NCBI GenBank assembly: GCA_002506535.1
Contig: DAXT01000019.1
Span: 1-37,696, forward strand
DNA length: 37,696 nt
From: Methanothrix harundinacea
GTDB lineage: Archaea; Halobacteriota; Methanosarcinia; Methanotrichales; Methanotrichaceae
Direction of reading: 5' to 3'
Below the pieces are notes generated by a model. That model did no database searches. It was not told the origin of the DNA and was given only the letters and a program-made list of their open reading frames with translations. Below are positions 1 through 7,796 of this stretch, piece by piece. The position numbers were made by a program, and so were the translations under genes. Numbering within the stretch: position 1 is the stretch's first letter; every line of letters begins with the position of its first letter.

Positions 1-1522
1 TGTTGAGGGCGATGGGTATCCCCAGGGACATCCCGTTGTAGGTGTAGTAGAGCTCCACCTGGCCGTCGTGGGCGACGAAGGCCTCGGTGTAGTAGAGGGT
101 CAGGGCCGGGACGTCCTCGGCGTAGAGGATCTGGGCCCGGTCGATGAGGTCGCGGCGGGCGTCCTCATTCATCTGCGTCACCTGCTCCTCGAGGAGGGCT
201 ACGAGCTCGGGGTTGGCGTCGTACCGCGCGCTGTTGAAGCTCTCCATCTCGATGGTGTTTCTTGCCAGGAAGTGGGGATCGCCGATGACACCGCCGTGGC
301 CGCTGACCGCGAGGTCGAAGTCCCAGTCGGCGACCTTGGAGTCGACGGTCTTAGAGTCCATCGTCCGCAGGTCTACGTTGATCCCGGCAGCCTTCAGGTC
401 CGCCTCGATCAATTCGCCGATCCTCTCTTCGGTTGTGGAGCCGCCCTTGACAAGGAGCTGGATCTTCCTGCCGTCATAGCCCATATCTCTGAGCAGCTCC
501 TTCGCCTTTGCCGGGTCGTTGGGGTAGAAGCCGTCGATCTCGGGGTTGTACCAGTCGTTGTCAGAGGGTATGAACCCCGGGCTTCCCGCCAGGCCGTAGC
601 CCCGGGCCGCTATATCCACCAGCTTCTCCCGGTCGATGGCGTAGGCGATCGCCTGCCGCAACCTCTTGTCCGAGAGGGGCTCCTTCTGGTGGTTTATCAT
701 CAGCTTGTAGTTCCACCAGTGGGAAGGGACCTCGACGATCACGAAGCTTTTCTCCAGCTGGCCGATCATCTCCGGCTCGATCCCGGCGGTGTTCACCCTC
801 CCCTGGAGGAGCTCCGCCGCGGCGTTGGGGGCGGAGATCTTGACGAACCGAAGCTCGTTAACCTTCGGCTCACCGAGGTAATAGTCCTCGTAGGCGACGT
901 ACCTGTACGTCCCCTGGACCTTGTCGTAGTCCCCGGCCCTCAGGGTGTAGGGGCCGGTCCCTACGAGGGCGTCCTGTTCCCTGCGGTTGACAGGATCGGA
1001 GACCCCGGACCATACGTGCTCGGGCAAGATCGGAAGGGTCCCTGCCACCTGGTCAAGGAAGGGGGCGAAGGGAGCCGAGAGGGTCAGCTTCACCGTCAGG
1101 TCGTCGAGGGCCTCGGCCCCCTCGACTATCCCCGAATCGACCCACATGTAGGGGTGCTCCTTCGTGTACTCGACGGTGAAGACGACGTCATCGGCGGTGA
1201 AGGGCTCGCCGTCGTGCCAGGTGACCCCTTCCCTCAAGGAGAAGATGTAGACGTCGTCACCGACGAGCTCCCAGCTCTCGGCGAGGGCTGGAACGTACCC
1301 GGCGTCATCCTTCCAGATCAGGGTGTCGAAGAGGAAGCTCATCCGGGTGTACCCCGGCCCCCGGGCGTAGTGGGCGTAAGGAGAGGGGAAACCCCAGTCC
1401 CCGGTGGTGTCCGCCACGGTGTATACCGGGACCGATCCGCCGTCATCGGCAGCGGCGGGAAGGGCTGCCAAAAGCAGGACGAATAGCCCCGCCGCCAGCC
1501 CCAATATCTGCGAATATCTCAT
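1..1522 (-). CDS. ABC transporter family 5 solute-binding protein (3' end cut by window)
   Basis: Extracellular substrate-binding lipoprotein-like component of a peptide/nickel (DppA/OppA/NikA type) ABC importer; it would capture its ligand outside the membrane and deliver it to a permease. The minus frame is open for 507 codons and runs off the left edge, so the C-terminus is missing. Visible signs: a signal peptide (MRYSQILGLAAGLFVLLLAA then a small-residue cleavage region), the family's early segment with SWELVGDDVYIFSLREGVTW and HDGEPFTADDVVFT, the PYAIDREK-like stretch AIAYAIDREKLVD, and the NPEIDGFYPNDPAKAKELL segment. Start is ATG at 1522-1520 with a GGAGG ribosome site about 8 bases upstream. 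The ligand cannot be told from sequence: peptides, nickel or another oligomer are all possible. The permease and ATPase genes would be expected left of the window. Confidence 0.88.
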   Translation of the reverse strand, partial: MRYSQILGLAAGLFVLLLAALPAAADDGGSVPVYTVADTTGDWGFPSPYAHYARGPGYTRMSFLFDTLIWKDDAGYVPALAESWELVGDDVYIFSLREGVTWHDGEPFTADDVVFTVEYTKEHPYMWVDSGIVEGAEALDDLTVKLTLSAPFAPFLDQVAGTLPILPEHVWSGVSDPVNRREQDALVGTGPYTLRAGDYDKVQGTYRYVAYEDYYLGEPKVNELRFVKISAPNAAAELLQGRVNTAGIEPEMIGQLEKSFVIVEVPSHWWNYKLMINHQKEPLSDKRLRQAIAYAIDREKLVDIAARGYGLAGSPGFIPSDNDWYNPEIDGFYPNDPAKAKELLRDMGYDGRKIQLLVKGGSTTEERIGELIEADLKAAGINVDLRTMDSKTVDSKVADWDFDLAVSGHGGVIGDPHFLARNTIEMESFNSARYDANPELVALLEEQVTQMNEDARRDLIDRAQILYAEDVPALTLYYTEAFVAHDGQVELYYTYNGMSLGIPIALN

Positions 1523-1871
1523 TATAAAATCCTCCATTCCTCATATGGGATTGTGTCTTACGAAATCTATAATTCGTCTTCTTATTTATGAACTTTTTCG
1601 TTTTAGAATATGGATAATGTGACTCTATATGGATTGTTTAATTATTCATGCCAAGTAGTTCTGATGAAGAGGAATTTTATAAGCATTTCTACTAATCTTA
1701 TCACAAAAAGAAGGCTCAACGTCGCCGTCAAATATAACCCGACGAAATCCCGGATCCCGCATGAGGCGAATATCGATGTCTCGGGGCCGGGGGTGGTATC
1801 TGGGAGATCGGAGAGGTCGGGCCTTAGAAGTGATTTTTAAATACCATCGGATAAAGATCTAAGTTCCAGAT
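1523..1871. promoter_or_regulatory. AT-rich divergent intergenic region with promoters on both strands
   Basis: About 350 bp without a convincing gene separates the solute-binding protein (minus) from the radical SAM gene (plus). On the minus strand a TATA-like CATAAATAA (1582-1590) lies about 60 bases upstream of the ATG at 1522, leaving room for a short leader with the GGAGG site. On the plus strand TTTTTAAATA (about 1834-1843) lies about 29 bases before the ATG at 1872, so that mRNA is probably leaderless. The middle (1610-1740) is AT-rich with no recognisable coding signal. Two short open frames exist there, but their composition is unlike the neighbouring genes. Confidence 0.55.
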
Positions 1872-3668
1872 ATGTCGGATAGATGGCAGAAGTGCTGGGA
1901 TGTCGCCCCGGAGATATACCTCCTCCTCAAAGAGAGCGAGAGCCTGGAGGCTGCAAGGGATGTCGTAGTCGGCTACCTCCAGTCCCTCGACTGGACCCGC
2001 CAGCGGGAGGCGGTGGAGATCGACCCATGGGACTACGTCCTCTTCAAAGAGGCTGTTGCGGGTCTTAAGAACCTCTTCTCCCCCCGAAACGAGAGGGCGG
2101 CGAAGACCTCGTCCCTGGAGTATCTCTGGCAGGCGGCGGTATCCGGAGACTCAAAGGTCGCCGACGGCTTCGTCGACGAGTTCTTCCACCTTTTCAAAGC
2201 GGTGAAGGTCCAGGCCGAGGTCTACCCCTCGATGCTGATGGAGGGGATAAAGGTCCCCGACTTCGAGATGTACGAAGGGCGGGAGGCGGCAGAGAAGCGG
2301 TCTCTCTACCTAGACGAGATGGGACGGAGGATGGACGCGCGCCTTGCCAGATATAGAAGCGGCCTCGACCCCGATATCGCCGGGGCGCGGGCCGGGAATA
2401 AGGCGAGGATCCTCTCGGTCCTGGGCGGGGACGAGGACGACTGGTCCGACTGGAGGTGGCAGTTTCGAAACGTCTTCAAGGACGCCGACGGTCTAGCCCT
2501 CATAAAAGAGATCATAAACCTCAGCCCCGAGCACGATGAGTCGATCGCCCTCGCCCTGGAGAAGGGTATCCCCTTCGGCGTCACCCCTCACTACCTCTCC
2601 CTGATGGATAAAAATCCGACGGACCTCGACTACGCCGTCAGGCAGCAGGTCTTCCCTCCCCTGAAGTACGTCCAGAAGATGATCTCCCATAGGGTCGACC
2701 GTAAGTGGGCCTTCGACTTCATGAGGGAGTACGATACATCCCCCGCAGACCTCGTCACCCGCCGCTACCCCCGGGTCGCCATCATAAAGCCCTACGACTC
2801 CTGCCCCCAGATCTGCGTCTACTGCCAGAGGAACTGGGAGATCACCGCCCCCTTCATGCCCTCGGCTATGGCGTCGACGGAGAAGATCGAGGCGGCCCTC
2901 GACTGGTACGCCGACCACGACCAGATGATGGACGTCCTCGTCACCGGCGGCGACCCCCTGGTGATGGCCGACGACCGGATCGATAAGATCCTCGGCCGCC
3001 TCGCCGGGATCGACCACATCGTCAGCATCAGGATAGCCACCAGAACCCCCATCACCGTCCCCCAGAGGATCACAGAGGAGCTCTGCGAGATCTTCGGCTC
3101 TTACCACGACCTGGGCAGAAGGAGCCTATCGGTCGTCACCCACTTCATGCACCCCCGGGAGGTGACGGCAGATACCCTGGAGGCGATCAGGAGGATCAGG
3201 TTCCTGGGGATGGACGTCTACAACCAGCAGGTATTCACCTTCGCCAACAGCCGGCGGTTTGAGACGGCGGCGCTGCGGATAGTCCTGAAGAAGATCGGGG
3301 TCGACCCCTACTACACCTTCAACATGAAGGGGAAGAGTGAGATGGAGGAGTACGCCGTCCCCATCGCCCGGATCCTCCAGGAGCAAAAAGAGGAGGCGCG
3401 GCTCCTGCCGGGGATATTCAGGACCGACGAGCCGGTCTTCAACGTCCCCTTCCTGGGAAAAGACCACCTGCGGGCCTGGCAGAACCACGAGATCATAGGA
3501 ATCCAGCCCGACGGCCGCCGAACCTACCGTTTCCTCCCCTGGGAGAAGAACATAGTCCAGGTGAAGCCCTACATCTACGACGACGTCAGCATAAGCGGCT
3601 ACCTCGATAGGCTGGCGGAGAGGGGCGAGGACCCGGAGGATTATAGCAGCATATGGTACTACTATTGA
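1872..3668 (+). CDS. KamA-family radical SAM protein (lysine 2,3-aminomutase-like, long form)
   Basis: Radical S-adenosylmethionine enzyme of the lysine/glutamate 2,3-aminomutase family; such enzymes use SAM, a [4Fe-4S] cluster and PLP to move an amino group. The cluster motif is C311-x3-C315-x2-C318 (CPQICVYC), followed by the family's VTGGDPL (GGDP, binds the SAM amino group) and RIATRTPITVPQRIT. At 598 residues it is much longer than classical lysine aminomutases (about 415). The extra roughly 300 N-terminal residues are largely helical and unrecognised. The usual PLP-lysine loop, PGGGGK in characterised enzymes, appears here only as PFLGKDHL, so the PLP lysine assignment is uncertain. No acetyltransferase (ablB) lies beside it, so a role in N-epsilon-acetyl-beta-lysine osmolyte synthesis is not supported by context. 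A TATA box at about 1834-1843 supports this start. Confidence 0.85.
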   Translation: MSDRWQKCWDVAPEIYLLLKESESLEAARDVVVGYLQSLDWTRQREAVEIDPWDYVLFKEAVAGLKNLFSPRNERAAKTSSLEYLWQAAVSGDSKVADGFVDEFFHLFKAVKVQAEVYPSMLMEGIKVPDFEMYEGREAAEKRSLYLDEMGRRMDARLARYRSGLDPDIAGARAGNKARILSVLGGDEDDWSDWRWQFRNVFKDADGLALIKEIINLSPEHDESIALALEKGIPFGVTPHYLSLMDKNPTDLDYAVRQQVFPPLKYVQKMISHRVDRKWAFDFMREYDTSPADLVTRRYPRVAIIKPYDSCPQICVYCQRNWEITAPFMPSAMASTEKIEAALDWYADHDQMMDVLVTGGDPLVMADDRIDKILGRLAGIDHIVSIRIATRTPITVPQRITEELCEIFGSYHDLGRRSLSVVTHFMHPREVTADTLEAIRRIRFLGMDVYNQQVFTFANSRRFETAALRIVLKKIGVDPYYTFNMKGKSEMEEYAVPIARILQEQKEEARLLPGIFRTDEPVFNVPFLGKDHLRAWQNHEIIGIQPDGRRTYRFLPWEKNIVQVKPYIYDDVSISGYLDRLAERGEDPEDYSSIWYYY

Positions 3669-3720
3669 TCGTCCGCGGAGAATCCGTCCTTTTCTCGGAG
3701 GATCAGATCCTTCGTCCCGT

Positions 3721-4158
3721 CTATCCCTCCTCCACTACCACCGTCACCCTCGCATCCGCCTCTCCGGCGGCGTTGGCGGCCGCGAGGGTGTAGACCGTCG
3801 TCTCCTCCGGAAGGACGGCGACCCTCCCCTCCCGGGCGACCGCGCCGATACCGGGGTCGATGGTGATTCTGTCGGCGAGGCTGACCCCCGAGACCTTCCA
3901 GGTGAGGGTCGAGCCCTCACCGGGGATGACGGCTGCGGGGCTCGCCTCGAAGAGATCGATCCTGGGGGGCGCGTTGCCATAATCCTCCCCCGGACCGGGC
4001 ATCAGATCGAGGTGGTAGAGGGCGAAGAGGAGGCCGCTGAAGACGGCGGCCATGACGGCGACCCCGAAGAGGAAGCGCTTCCAGTATCCTGCTCCGCCGG
4101 CCTTCTTATCCCGGCGTCCTTTCTCCGCCCTTCCATCTCCCCTTATCTCAGAACCCAT
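3721..4158 (-). CDS. Membrane-anchored hypothetical protein with Ig-like extracellular domain
   Basis: About 145 residues: a basic cytoplasmic N-terminus, one transmembrane segment (FLFGVAVMAAVFSGLLFALY), then an extracellular domain of roughly 85 residues. That domain has the pattern PPRIDLFEASPAAVIPGEGS, TLTWKVSGV, and repeated YTLAAANAAGEADARVTV, resembling the small bacterial/archaeal Ig-like beta-sandwich seen in surface proteins. I chose ATG at 4158. An in-frame TTG at 4185 would add nine residues but has no better ribosome site. Convergent with the radical SAM gene and upstream of nothing obvious. Function unknown; a surface or cell-envelope role is inferred only from topology. Confidence 0.6.
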   Translation of the reverse strand: MGSEIRGDGRAEKGRRDKKAGGAGYWKRFLFGVAVMAAVFSGLLFALYHLDLMPGPGEDYGNAPPRIDLFEASPAAVIPGEGSTLTWKVSGVSLADRITIDPGIGAVAREGRVAVLPEETTVYTLAAANAAGEADARVTVVVEEG

Positions 4159-4265
4159 ATCGATCCGCCCACTTATGATACCCAACCGCGCTCTTCACGA
4201 CCCCCTCTCCTTCTGCCGGCGATCCCGCCTTCCCCTCTCCATGATCAGATCTCACCCCGCCGACC

Positions 4266-5984
4266 TCAGCCCCGGCCGAGGTGGCTCAAAAGCTCCCGCA
4301 AGCCCAAGGTGTTGAGGACGTCTCCCCGTTCAAGCCAGCCGCGCCTCGCGGTCTTGACCCCGTACTCCATCGCCGAAAGGCCGCAGGTGCTGTGGGCGTC
4401 GGTGTTTATGGCGAGCTTCACCCCCAGCTCTTTGGCCCGCCTCGACCACCGGGCGTTGAGGTCGAGCCTGCTGGGGTGGGCGTTGATCTCCATCGCCGTC
4501 CCAGTCCTAGCCGCCGCCTCCAGGACCCTTTCCAGGTCCACCTCGTACGCCTCCCTCTCCCCGATCTTCCTTCCGGTGGGGTGGCCGATGATGTCGACGT
4601 GCTCGCTCTCCATCGCCGATATGATACGGTTCGTCATCTCCCTCTCCCGCTGGTTATAGCCGGAATGGACCGAGGCGACGACGACGTCGCACTCCTCCAG
4701 GATCCCGTCGGGATAGTCGAGCCTCCCGTCGGCCCTGATCTCCACCTCTGTGCCCACCAGGATCGAGAACCCCTCCACCTTGTCGTTGAGGCCGGCGATC
4801 AGCTCCATCTTCTCAAATAGCCGTTCGGCTGCGAGGCCGTTGGCGATGGCAAGGCCGTGAGAGTGGTCGCAGAAGGCCAGATACTCGTAGCCGAGGCCCT
4901 GGGCTGTCGAGACCATCTCCTCCATGGTGTGGAGGCCGTCGGACCAGTCGGTGTGGACGTGAAGGTCCCCCCTGATATCCGAGACCTCCACGAGGCGGGG
5001 GAGCCGTCCGGAGAGGGCCGCCTCCACCTCGCCCCCGTCCTCCCGGATCTCGGGGGGGATCCACTCCATCCCCAGGTGGCGGTAGAGGTCCTCCTCCCGG
5101 TCGAAGAAGAGATCTTTGCCGTCGGCGAGCCTCGTCAGGGAGTACTCGGAGAGGGAGTACCCCTTCGAGAGGGCGACGGAGCGGAGCTTGACGTTATGCT
5201 CCTTGGAGCCTGTAAAGTACTGGATCACCGTCCCGAAGGACCGGTGGTCGACGATCCGCAGGTCGACCTGGACCGTCTCGTCGACGATCACCGACGCCTT
5301 CGTCGGCCCCTTCATCAGTACCTCCTCGACCCGGGGCAGCTCAACGAAGGCCCTTATCGCCGCCTGCGGGGATGACGAAGTCGCCAGGATGTCGACGTCG
5401 CCGACCGTCTCCATCCCCCGGCGCAGCGACCCCGCCAGGGTGAGGTTCTCGATCCCCGCCACCTTCTGAAGGCTTCTGAGGATCTCTTCGGCGATGGGGA
5501 GGGCGACCCCCAGGGGGATCCTATCGGACCGCTTCTTCCACCGCTCTATCGACCGGAGGATGTTCTTCTCGGAGGTGGGGCCCATCCGGGGTAGCCTCCT
5601 GACCCTGTGCTCCTTCGCCGCCGCCTCCAGCTCGGAGACCGTCGATACCCCCAGCTTCTGGTGGAGCATCGATACGGTCTTGGGGCCGAGCCCCGATATC
5701 GAGAGGAGCTCCCCCATCCCCGGGGGGGTCTCCCGGAAGAGCCGCTCGCGGCTCTCGATCTTTCCCGTCTTCAGATATTCTTCGATCTTGGCAGCGATCG
5801 CCTTTCCCACCCCGGGGATCGACTCCAGACCGCCCCGGCGGGAGACCTCCACCAGGTCCGTCTTCATCGACTCCACGGACCTAGCAGCCCTCCGGTAGGC
5901 TACGACCTTGAAGCCGTTCTCCCCCTGAAGCTCCAGGAGATCTCCCATCTCCCGGAGGAGGCGCGCCACCTCGTCGTTCTTCAC
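4266..5984 (-). CDS. polX: DNA polymerase/3'-5' exonuclease PolX (Pol beta + PHP)
   Basis: Family X DNA polymerase fused to a PHP phosphoesterase, acting in gap-filling base excision repair. Domains in order: an N-terminal 8-kDa-like helix-hairpin-helix domain (HhH at about 52-66, SIPGVGKAIAAKIEEY, and a second at about 95-110, SISGLGPKTVSMLHQK); the nucleotidyltransferase palm with G185-S186 (AGSLRRG), catalytic Asp196, Asp198 and Asp241, and YFTGSKEHN (257-264); and a C-terminal PHP domain from about 337 (GDLHVHTDWSDG, with H342, H344, D346, then H440, H468, D529, H531 as metal ligands). All catalytic residues I looked for are present. At 572 residues it matches the usual length. The start is GTG at 5984, and a TATA box about 25-30 bases upstream implies a leaderless transcript. 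Confidence 0.95.
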   Translation of the reverse strand: MKNDEVARLLREMGDLLELQGENGFKVVAYRRAARSVESMKTDLVEVSRRGGLESIPGVGKAIAAKIEEYLKTGKIESRERLFRETPPGMGELLSISGLGPKTVSMLHQKLGVSTVSELEAAAKEHRVRRLPRMGPTSEKNILRSIERWKKRSDRIPLGVALPIAEEILRSLQKVAGIENLTLAGSLRRGMETVGDVDILATSSSPQAAIRAFVELPRVEEVLMKGPTKASVIVDETVQVDLRIVDHRSFGTVIQYFTGSKEHNVKLRSVALSKGYSLSEYSLTRLADGKDLFFDREEDLYRHLGMEWIPPEIREDGGEVEAALSGRLPRLVEVSDIRGDLHVHTDWSDGLHTMEEMVSTAQGLGYEYLAFCDHSHGLAIANGLAAERLFEKMELIAGLNDKVEGFSILVGTEVEIRADGRLDYPDGILEECDVVVASVHSGYNQREREMTNRIISAMESEHVDIIGHPTGRKIGEREAYEVDLERVLEAAARTGTAMEINAHPSRLDLNARWSRRAKELGVKLAINTDAHSTCGLSAMEYGVKTARRGWLERGDVLNTLGLRELLSHLGRG

Positions 5985-6007
5985 GGAAAATTAGTTCGTG
6001 AACGATC

Positions 6008-6016
6008 TTATAAATA
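6008..6016 (-). promoter_or_regulatory. TATA box for polX
   Basis: The plus-strand TTATAAATA gives a consensus archaeal TATA box on the minus strand. It lies 24-32 bases upstream of the polX GTG, placing the transcription start at or next to the start codon (leaderless mRNA) and supporting that start. Confidence 0.55.
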
Positions 6017-6105
6017 GCTCGGTCCCAAACTTTGAGTCTCGCCCCAAAGGACGAGGATCTCGATCTTGCGTCGTCCATATGACGAGACCTCTCCCCTCTG
6101 ATCGT

Positions 6106-6834
6106 CTACGAAACGAGATCCTCGATGTGGGTCATCTCCCCGATTTCGGTGAGGCCGCTTATCGACTCGGTCTCCAAACCGATCCCATGGCTCAATGCAG
6201 CGGCGACGATATTGGTCCCTCCTACGAGGGACAATCCGACGTGATCCCGCTCCACCGAGACGCCGAGAACGTTCATGTTCGGCTCCCCCAGGTCCAGGAC
6301 CCCGGAGAACCCCGCCTCGGCGAGGAGCTCGAGCTTCTCCTCTATCCTCTCGGCCGCCAGCATCGGAGCCTCCTGGAGGTTTCCCAGGATCCTGCCGCTT
6401 CCTGTCCTCATCATCTCCAGGACCGATGTCAGCTCCTGGCTGATGAGGACGTCTATCGGATCGATCGTCGTCGCCCAGTACATCAGCATGTCCGTAAACC
6501 GGACCGGCTCGCGGTCGATGACCTCGATCACCCCTCCGCCCTTGGGCCTCACGGGAACTTTCGCCTTGAGCAGGACGCCGCTGACGGTGATGCTGCAGGC
6601 GGAGTATATCTTGGCCCGGCTCCCCAGGGTCTCCACCTTCAGGTAGGGGCTGACGGCCAGGCCGCTCTCCATGACGTCCCGAAATATCCGCAGGGTGGCG
6701 TCCAGCATCTTCAGGTCCACCAGGGTGGTGTTGGTGATGATATCGCCCTCCATCCTCAGGGGGTCGAAGGTCACCTGGTGCATCAGGTTCTCTATCCTGG
6801 ATAGGGAGAAGGCCAGAGGTCTCAAATCCGCCAC
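6106..6834 (-). CDS. NrpR regulatory-domain (DUF128) protein lacking a DNA-binding domain
   Basis: A 242-residue protein of the DUF128 family, the effector-sensing domain of the archaeal nitrogen repressor NrpR, which responds to 2-oxoglutarate. The family signature is near the C-terminus: VGLSLVGGTNIVAAALSHG, then SISGLTEIGEMTHIEDL, which matches the usual G-G-x-N-P-x-A-A-x-x-E-x-G-I followed by a G-L-x-x-x-x-D-L segment. NrpR proteins normally begin with a winged helix-turn-helix. Here the frame starts at GTG 6834, and an in-frame TGA lies about 12 codons upstream, so no DNA-binding domain is encoded in frame. It could act as a partner of a separate HTH-bearing NrpR, as NrpRII does in Methanosarcina. 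Nitrogen genes are not adjacent, so the regulon is unknown. Confidence 0.75.
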   Translation of the reverse strand: MADLRPLAFSLSRIENLMHQVTFDPLRMEGDIITNTTLVDLKMLDATLRIFRDVMESGLAVSPYLKVETLGSRAKIYSACSITVSGVLLKAKVPVRPKGGGVIEVIDREPVRFTDMLMYWATTIDPIDVLISQELTSVLEMMRTGSGRILGNLQEAPMLAAERIEEKLELLAEAGFSGVLDLGEPNMNVLGVSVERDHVGLSLVGGTNIVAAALSHGIGLETESISGLTEIGEMTHIEDLVS

Positions 6835-6945
6835 CCCGTCTCTTCTGCCGTCTCTTTTGACCCATCATCCTGGTAAAGCCGCTGCACAGGGTCCGTCATG
6901 GCGCCCATCCCTTAAATACTGTGGAGATGGGACGGGAAAGCCGTC

Positions 6946-6953
6946 TTATATCA
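6946..6953 (+). promoter_or_regulatory. TATA box for HARP gene
   Basis: TTATATCA lies 22-29 bases before the ATG at 6975, the distance expected for a leaderless archaeal mRNA. It argues against the upstream in-frame ATG at 6921, which would precede the promoter. Confidence 0.5.
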
Positions 6954-6974
6954 CCTCTTACATATTTGGCCAAG

Positions 6975-7712
6975 ATGTTGCGCCAGAGGTTTGTCCTCGA
7001 TACCACCGCCCTCACCGACTCCCTCGCCTGGGAGGAGGGGGGTTGCACCAACATTTGCGAAGGGATGAACTCCATCCTCGACTCCATAGCCGAGGCGAGG
7101 CTCCACCTCGGGATCAGCTGCTACGTCCCCTACCCCTCCGTCTACAACGAGATCAGGGATTTCGTCAACCACAACGACTGCGACGAGGCGGTTCTCATCA
7201 AGGTCGACACCTGGCTCGTCAAGATGACCCCGGACAGATACGAGGTGAAGATACCCTCCAAGGTCTTCTACGAGTACGTCTACTACATGAGGAGCAGGAT
7301 AAACAAGGGTATGAACGTCGCCGAGGGGGCGATATGGGAGGCGGTGGGAAGGTGCGTCGCCATGAGCGCGGAGGAGGGGGACCTCTCGGCGAAGAAGGAC
7401 GAGATCGAGAGGGAGGTCGTCGGAGGGATAGTGAGAAAGTTCCGGGAGAAGTACAGAAACGCCCTCCGTTACGGGATCCTCGACAGCGGACCCGACATAG
7501 ACATCCTCCTCCTGGCAAAGGAGTTGAACGCCGCGGTCATCTCCCAGGATATGGGGATCCAGAAGTGGGCGGAGCAGCTGGGCCTGCGTTACCTGGAGGC
7601 GAGGACCTTCCCCGTCATGATCGCCGAGTACCTCAGCCGGGCGAGGGCGATCCAGAAGAGCAACGGCCTGCCCCTTTACGTCCCCCTATCAAGGGAGGAC
7701 GATACCATCTGA
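6975..7712 (+). CDS. RNA-free ribonuclease P (HARP; 'RNA ligase partner' PIN protein)
   Basis: A PIN-like metallonuclease of the family once called RNA ligase partner (UPF0278) and now known as homologs of Aquifex RNase P, protein-only enzymes that trim 5' leaders from pre-tRNA. Seen in sequence: the N-terminal PIN strand and first acidic residue in RFVLDTTALTD; helical segments including ISCYVPYPSVYNEI and KVFYEYVYYMRSRINKG; a charged insertion with repeated Lys/Arg/Glu (about 125-165) typical of the HARP helical protrusion; and the C-terminal acidic pair region ILDSGPDIDILLLAKELNAA followed by VISQDMGIQKWAEQLGL. I place the start at ATG 6975 (245 residues) because the TATA box is at about 6946. 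Archaea with HARP usually also have RNA-based RNase P, so this may be a backup or specialised enzyme. No RNA ligase gene is beside it. Confidence 0.85.
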   Translation: MLRQRFVLDTTALTDSLAWEEGGCTNICEGMNSILDSIAEARLHLGISCYVPYPSVYNEIRDFVNHNDCDEAVLIKVDTWLVKMTPDRYEVKIPSKVFYEYVYYMRSRINKGMNVAEGAIWEAVGRCVAMSAEEGDLSAKKDEIEREVVGGIVRKFREKYRNALRYGILDSGPDIDILLLAKELNAAVISQDMGIQKWAEQLGLRYLEARTFPVMIAEYLSRARAIQKSNGLPLYVPLSREDDTI

Positions 7713-7796
7713 CGGCACCCGTGGCGGCCGTCATCTCATGAATCGCGGGCCCGGGATCGGCAGGGCAGGGCCAGAGGGTTCCAGAGGCCCCGGGGT

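Noticed and set aside
68..1486. Long plus-strand open frame (472 codons) opposite the solute-binding protein
   Set aside because: Val/Gly/Leu/Asp-rich translation with no family features. It is the antisense shadow of a GC-rich gene; such mirror frames occur opposite most genes in this window.
6921..6974. Upstream ATG extension of the HARP gene
   Set aside because: The extension contains the TATA box used by this gene, so it would not be in the mRNA.
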